Positions 61,361 to 64,000 of a stretch of DNA of 64,000 bases are shown here, in pieces; the first letter of the stretch is position 1; each line of letters begins with the position of its first letter. Position numbers and translations under genes: made by a program. The notes under the pieces were generated by a model. That model did no database searches, was not told the origin of the DNA, and saw only the letters and a list, made by a program, of their open reading frames with translations. The stretch is from Amblyornis subalaris (Eukaryota > Chordata > Aves > Passeriformes > Ptilonorhynchidae): positions 4,536,615-4,600,614 of the forward strand of contig JACAXG010000034.1 in the NCBI GenBank assembly GCA_018881555.1. Direction: 5' to 3'.

Positions 61361-63847
61361 ATTATTAAACTGTAGAAACCGCGACCACTCAGAAAATCCC
61401 TGCAGCTAAAAATAATTGTTCTGTGGGATGACCTGTGGGAGCTGCCATACATACATACCCTCTTCCTGCTTTTCCCTGCTCAGCTCCTTAGAAACCCTGC
61501 TGGAGACAAACCCTGGGCTCAGTGGACATTTGATGTGATCCACTGTGGCTCTCAATATCCTGCCAACAATGGTCTTGTGCCTCGGTGGCATCAGGAGAGA
61601 TTTGGGCTGTGTATAAATGGCTGGGGGAGTAAGATGCTTTTCTTTCTTTCCCATTATTGCATGCTATGATACATATCTGTTGTTTAGCCAGCAGATAATC
61701 ACCTGGTCCTTAACTGACCAAACCTGCCTTGCCAGAAAAAGCACAATTTTAAACTCTGCTCTAAAAATGAGACACCTCTGCTGTATTGGGTAAAGCTGCA
61801 GCAAGTGACTGTAACAACTGACAGACCTGTGAGACCCAGAGTCTTACACATCCCAGAACAAATCAAAAAATCTGTCGCATTGCCCATGAGGAAAAGCTAT
61901 CAGAAATTGAGATAGTATTTCCTTCATTGTGAATTTATTTCTCGTAGCTCCTAGACAGACAAAAGAAGGATAGAAATCTAGGTTCTGCAGAAATTATGTT
62001 ACAAAATAAGTAGCACAAAGCTGTAGGAAGATCCCCTCTGATTGTTTGCTGGTGAATTCCTATCTTATACCAATACACTGCTATAGCAGAATGAAAATTT
62101 ACTAAGCTTGCACTTTTAAAGCACAAATCCAAAGGGAAGGACAGTGCGGAAACTGTACTGGTGGTGCTGGCAGTGATGGGAGCAGTGTTGCCCGTGTGGC
62201 TCAGAAAAGCCAGCCCAGATGTGGCTGTGCATTAACAGCAAATTAAAACTCGTGATTGCTGCCTCAGCTGCTTGGACACACAAGCTCTCTTGCCCTACTG
62301 AGTGGCTGAGTGTCGTCTTAAGATCAAAATTTATCTGTTCTACACTGTATTTTGAGTCCTTCTCTGCTGCTGCAGAGAAAATATAAGAACAGAAACCTTC
62401 TCATGCTCCCAAGTTCCTGATGACCTGGCCTAGAAAGGTTTCACTGTAATGTACTGACTTGCCAAGTACAAAAAAAAAAATCTAGAATTTTCACATCAGT
62501 AGATTCAAAATAGTAATGTTTTCACTTTATTCTCTTATATTAATTGTACTGTGTTAATTCCAAAGCTAATTTCAGTATAACCTAATACAGATTTTCTTAG
62601 ATTTTCTGTGTTGAAGGGTATTTTGAAATTTGTAGTCCAATTCTGATTTAGAATGAAAGGAAATTTCAAAACATTGCAATTTTTCCCTAGAAAAGAAATG
62701 CAGGAATTCAATCAGCTGTAGTTGAGCCACAATAGAGCAGATGGATTTATACTTTTTCATGATTTCTCTGTACAATCTCACCTCTCTTCTTGTATGTGGC
62801 ATTTATATACGTACACAAATACATGTACATGATTGTCCATTTTTTCATGGAAGAAGCCATCTTTTTATTCTGTATTTTTATTTTTTTTTAGTTCCATCAA
62901 TATCGTAGCCAACAAAAACTACCTCGTTTCACCTGAAGAAAGAGGAAATACATTTTGAATGTGTGTCATGGAGGAATTGCTTATTAATTAATCCCTTTAT
63001 CTTCAAAATTATTCAGACTGAGTTAGACTAAGCAGAATTAAGTCTTTTCATATCTTATTTTACTGCAAATGCAGATTTTTATTTTTTCATTATATGTTTT
63101 AAGGATATAAGTAATAAGGATTTGTGCTTTTCTTAATTGATATTTTACAAACCAGAATGTTAACTGGTTCATGTGAAATAACATGAAAATACAGCTATTG
63201 TATTCCATTTCATTGTTAAATCAATTTGGATGATTTAGGTTTGACCAGATAATACGGAACCCATGTTTGTTAAATTCTGCATTTTTAGTGCTTTAAAATC
63301 TTAACTTCAGATATTTTAGTTATGTTATAAATGTGAAGGTCCAGGGCTAGAAACAAGGAAAGGTTTATGGTAAGAGGTGCTGGTTTTTATGTGGTGGGTT
63401 GAGAAATATTTGGAATAAAAAATGGACAACCTGAATTGTAAAAACAAAAAACAAAAAAAATCAAGAGATAAACCAAATTGATTTCAATTTCTAAGTGTGA
63501 TTTCTTAACATCTTGAAGACAGAATTGAAAATGTGTCAAAAACTTACCCAGTTGAAGGAAAAAAACCCAAACAACAACCAAAAATAATTAAATTATTCAA
63601 AATAAAGAAAGCAGTCTGACTTACGGCATTCTGGTTGGAAAATGTCTGTCCTGGGGGAAGGCATATCTGCCATGATACAAAATACATTATCAGAGGGGGT
63701 GTGTTCTTTAAGAAAAGACAGAAGGAGCTTCCATTAGGTTCTGATTGTCATTGATATGTTAGGAAAATTACAGATCATTGAGAGATTTAATTAAAAGGAA
63801 TTCTACCACTTGAAACATTTTGATTTCTTGGCTGGCATAAGGTTGTT
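61361..63847. other. Unique non-coding DNA
   Basis: AT-rich, with an A run at 62470-62480 and AAAC-rich patches near 63440-63460 and 63563-63590. Open frames are short and unrecognised. No transposon was recognised before the stub starting near 63848. Confidence 0.5.
62470..62480 (+). repeat. Poly(A) run of 11
   Basis: Eleven consecutive A. The preceding sequence (62200-62469) was read for a retroposed gene and none was recognised. Confidence 0.85.
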
Positions 63848-63910
63848 TAGCTTTTAAGACCAGAAGAGGTGACTATAACCATCTGCTCTGCCCCTACAAA
63901 TAAAATGGTG
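63848..63910 (-). mobile_element. Old CR1-type 3'-end stub
   Basis: AGCTTTTAAGACCAGAAGAG followed by GTGACTATAACCATCTGCTC and TGCCCC resembles the reverse-complemented 3' end of old sauropsid CR1 elements. Those read TTTTAAGGCCAGAAGGGACC, then ATTATGATCATCTAGTCTGA, then CCTCC. Only about 60 bases align by eye, and the continuation toward the window end is unclear. Confidence 0.52.
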
Positions 63911-64000
63911 TGCTGAGGACAAGTGCTCCTAGGCACGGCCCTGGTACACCAACCTCTTGTCATTCTGAGGAATAATTACAGACCAGTTGGGAGCTGTGTG

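Overview
This window looks like a piece of a bird nuclear genome. The main evidence is its interspersed repeats. It has at least two clearly recognisable CR1 (Chicken Repeat 1) LINE copies, several short or decayed CR1/L3-type 3' ends, and old CORE/MIR-type amniote SINE remnants. The better-preserved CR1 copy (3425-4092) has the wording typical of neoavian, possibly passerine, CR1 families. The background is AT-rich by eye with strongly depleted CpG. No bacterial-style gene, operon, rRNA, tRNA, CRISPR array or intact virus was seen. Two single-base N calls (6974 and 34879) show this is assembled sequence.

Layout. 1-3424: unique non-coding DNA. 3425-4092: 5'-truncated, internally deleted CR1 on the minus strand. 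4093-12817: unique DNA with low-complexity patches and an AT-rich, TAAT-bearing block near 9.6-9.8 kb. 12818-12876: CR1 3'-end stub (minus). 12877-15934: unique, with another TAAT-rich block and a small CpG cluster near 14.2 kb. 15935-16510: CR1 3' segment (plus). 16511-21011: unique. 21012-21265: MIR-like SINE. 21266-39660: long unique stretch holding a conspicuous CpG-retaining zone at about 31.57-32.90 kb. 39661-39755: L3/CR1-like 3'-end stub. 47850-48060: second MIR-like SINE. 50198-50226: a juxtaposed splice acceptor and donor that resembles a vertebrate recursive splice site. 49.9-52.8 kb: minus-strand open frames, one carrying a retroelement-type aspartic-protease DTG motif. 60350-61360: old, badly mutated CR1 reverse-transcriptase segment (plus). 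63848-63910: further old CR1-like 3' end (minus).

I find no protein-coding gene that can be supported with confidence. The open reading frames are short and scattered over both strands, and none gives a protein I recognise. The window is best read as a gene desert or the inside of one very long intron. If the recursive-splice candidate is real, the host gene runs on the plus strand. The most check-worthy signals are that splice site, the CpG-retaining zone, several TAAT-rich candidate conserved noncoding elements, the DTG fragment and two minus-strand open frames at 50.7-51.4 kb. None amounts to a demonstrated new biological system.
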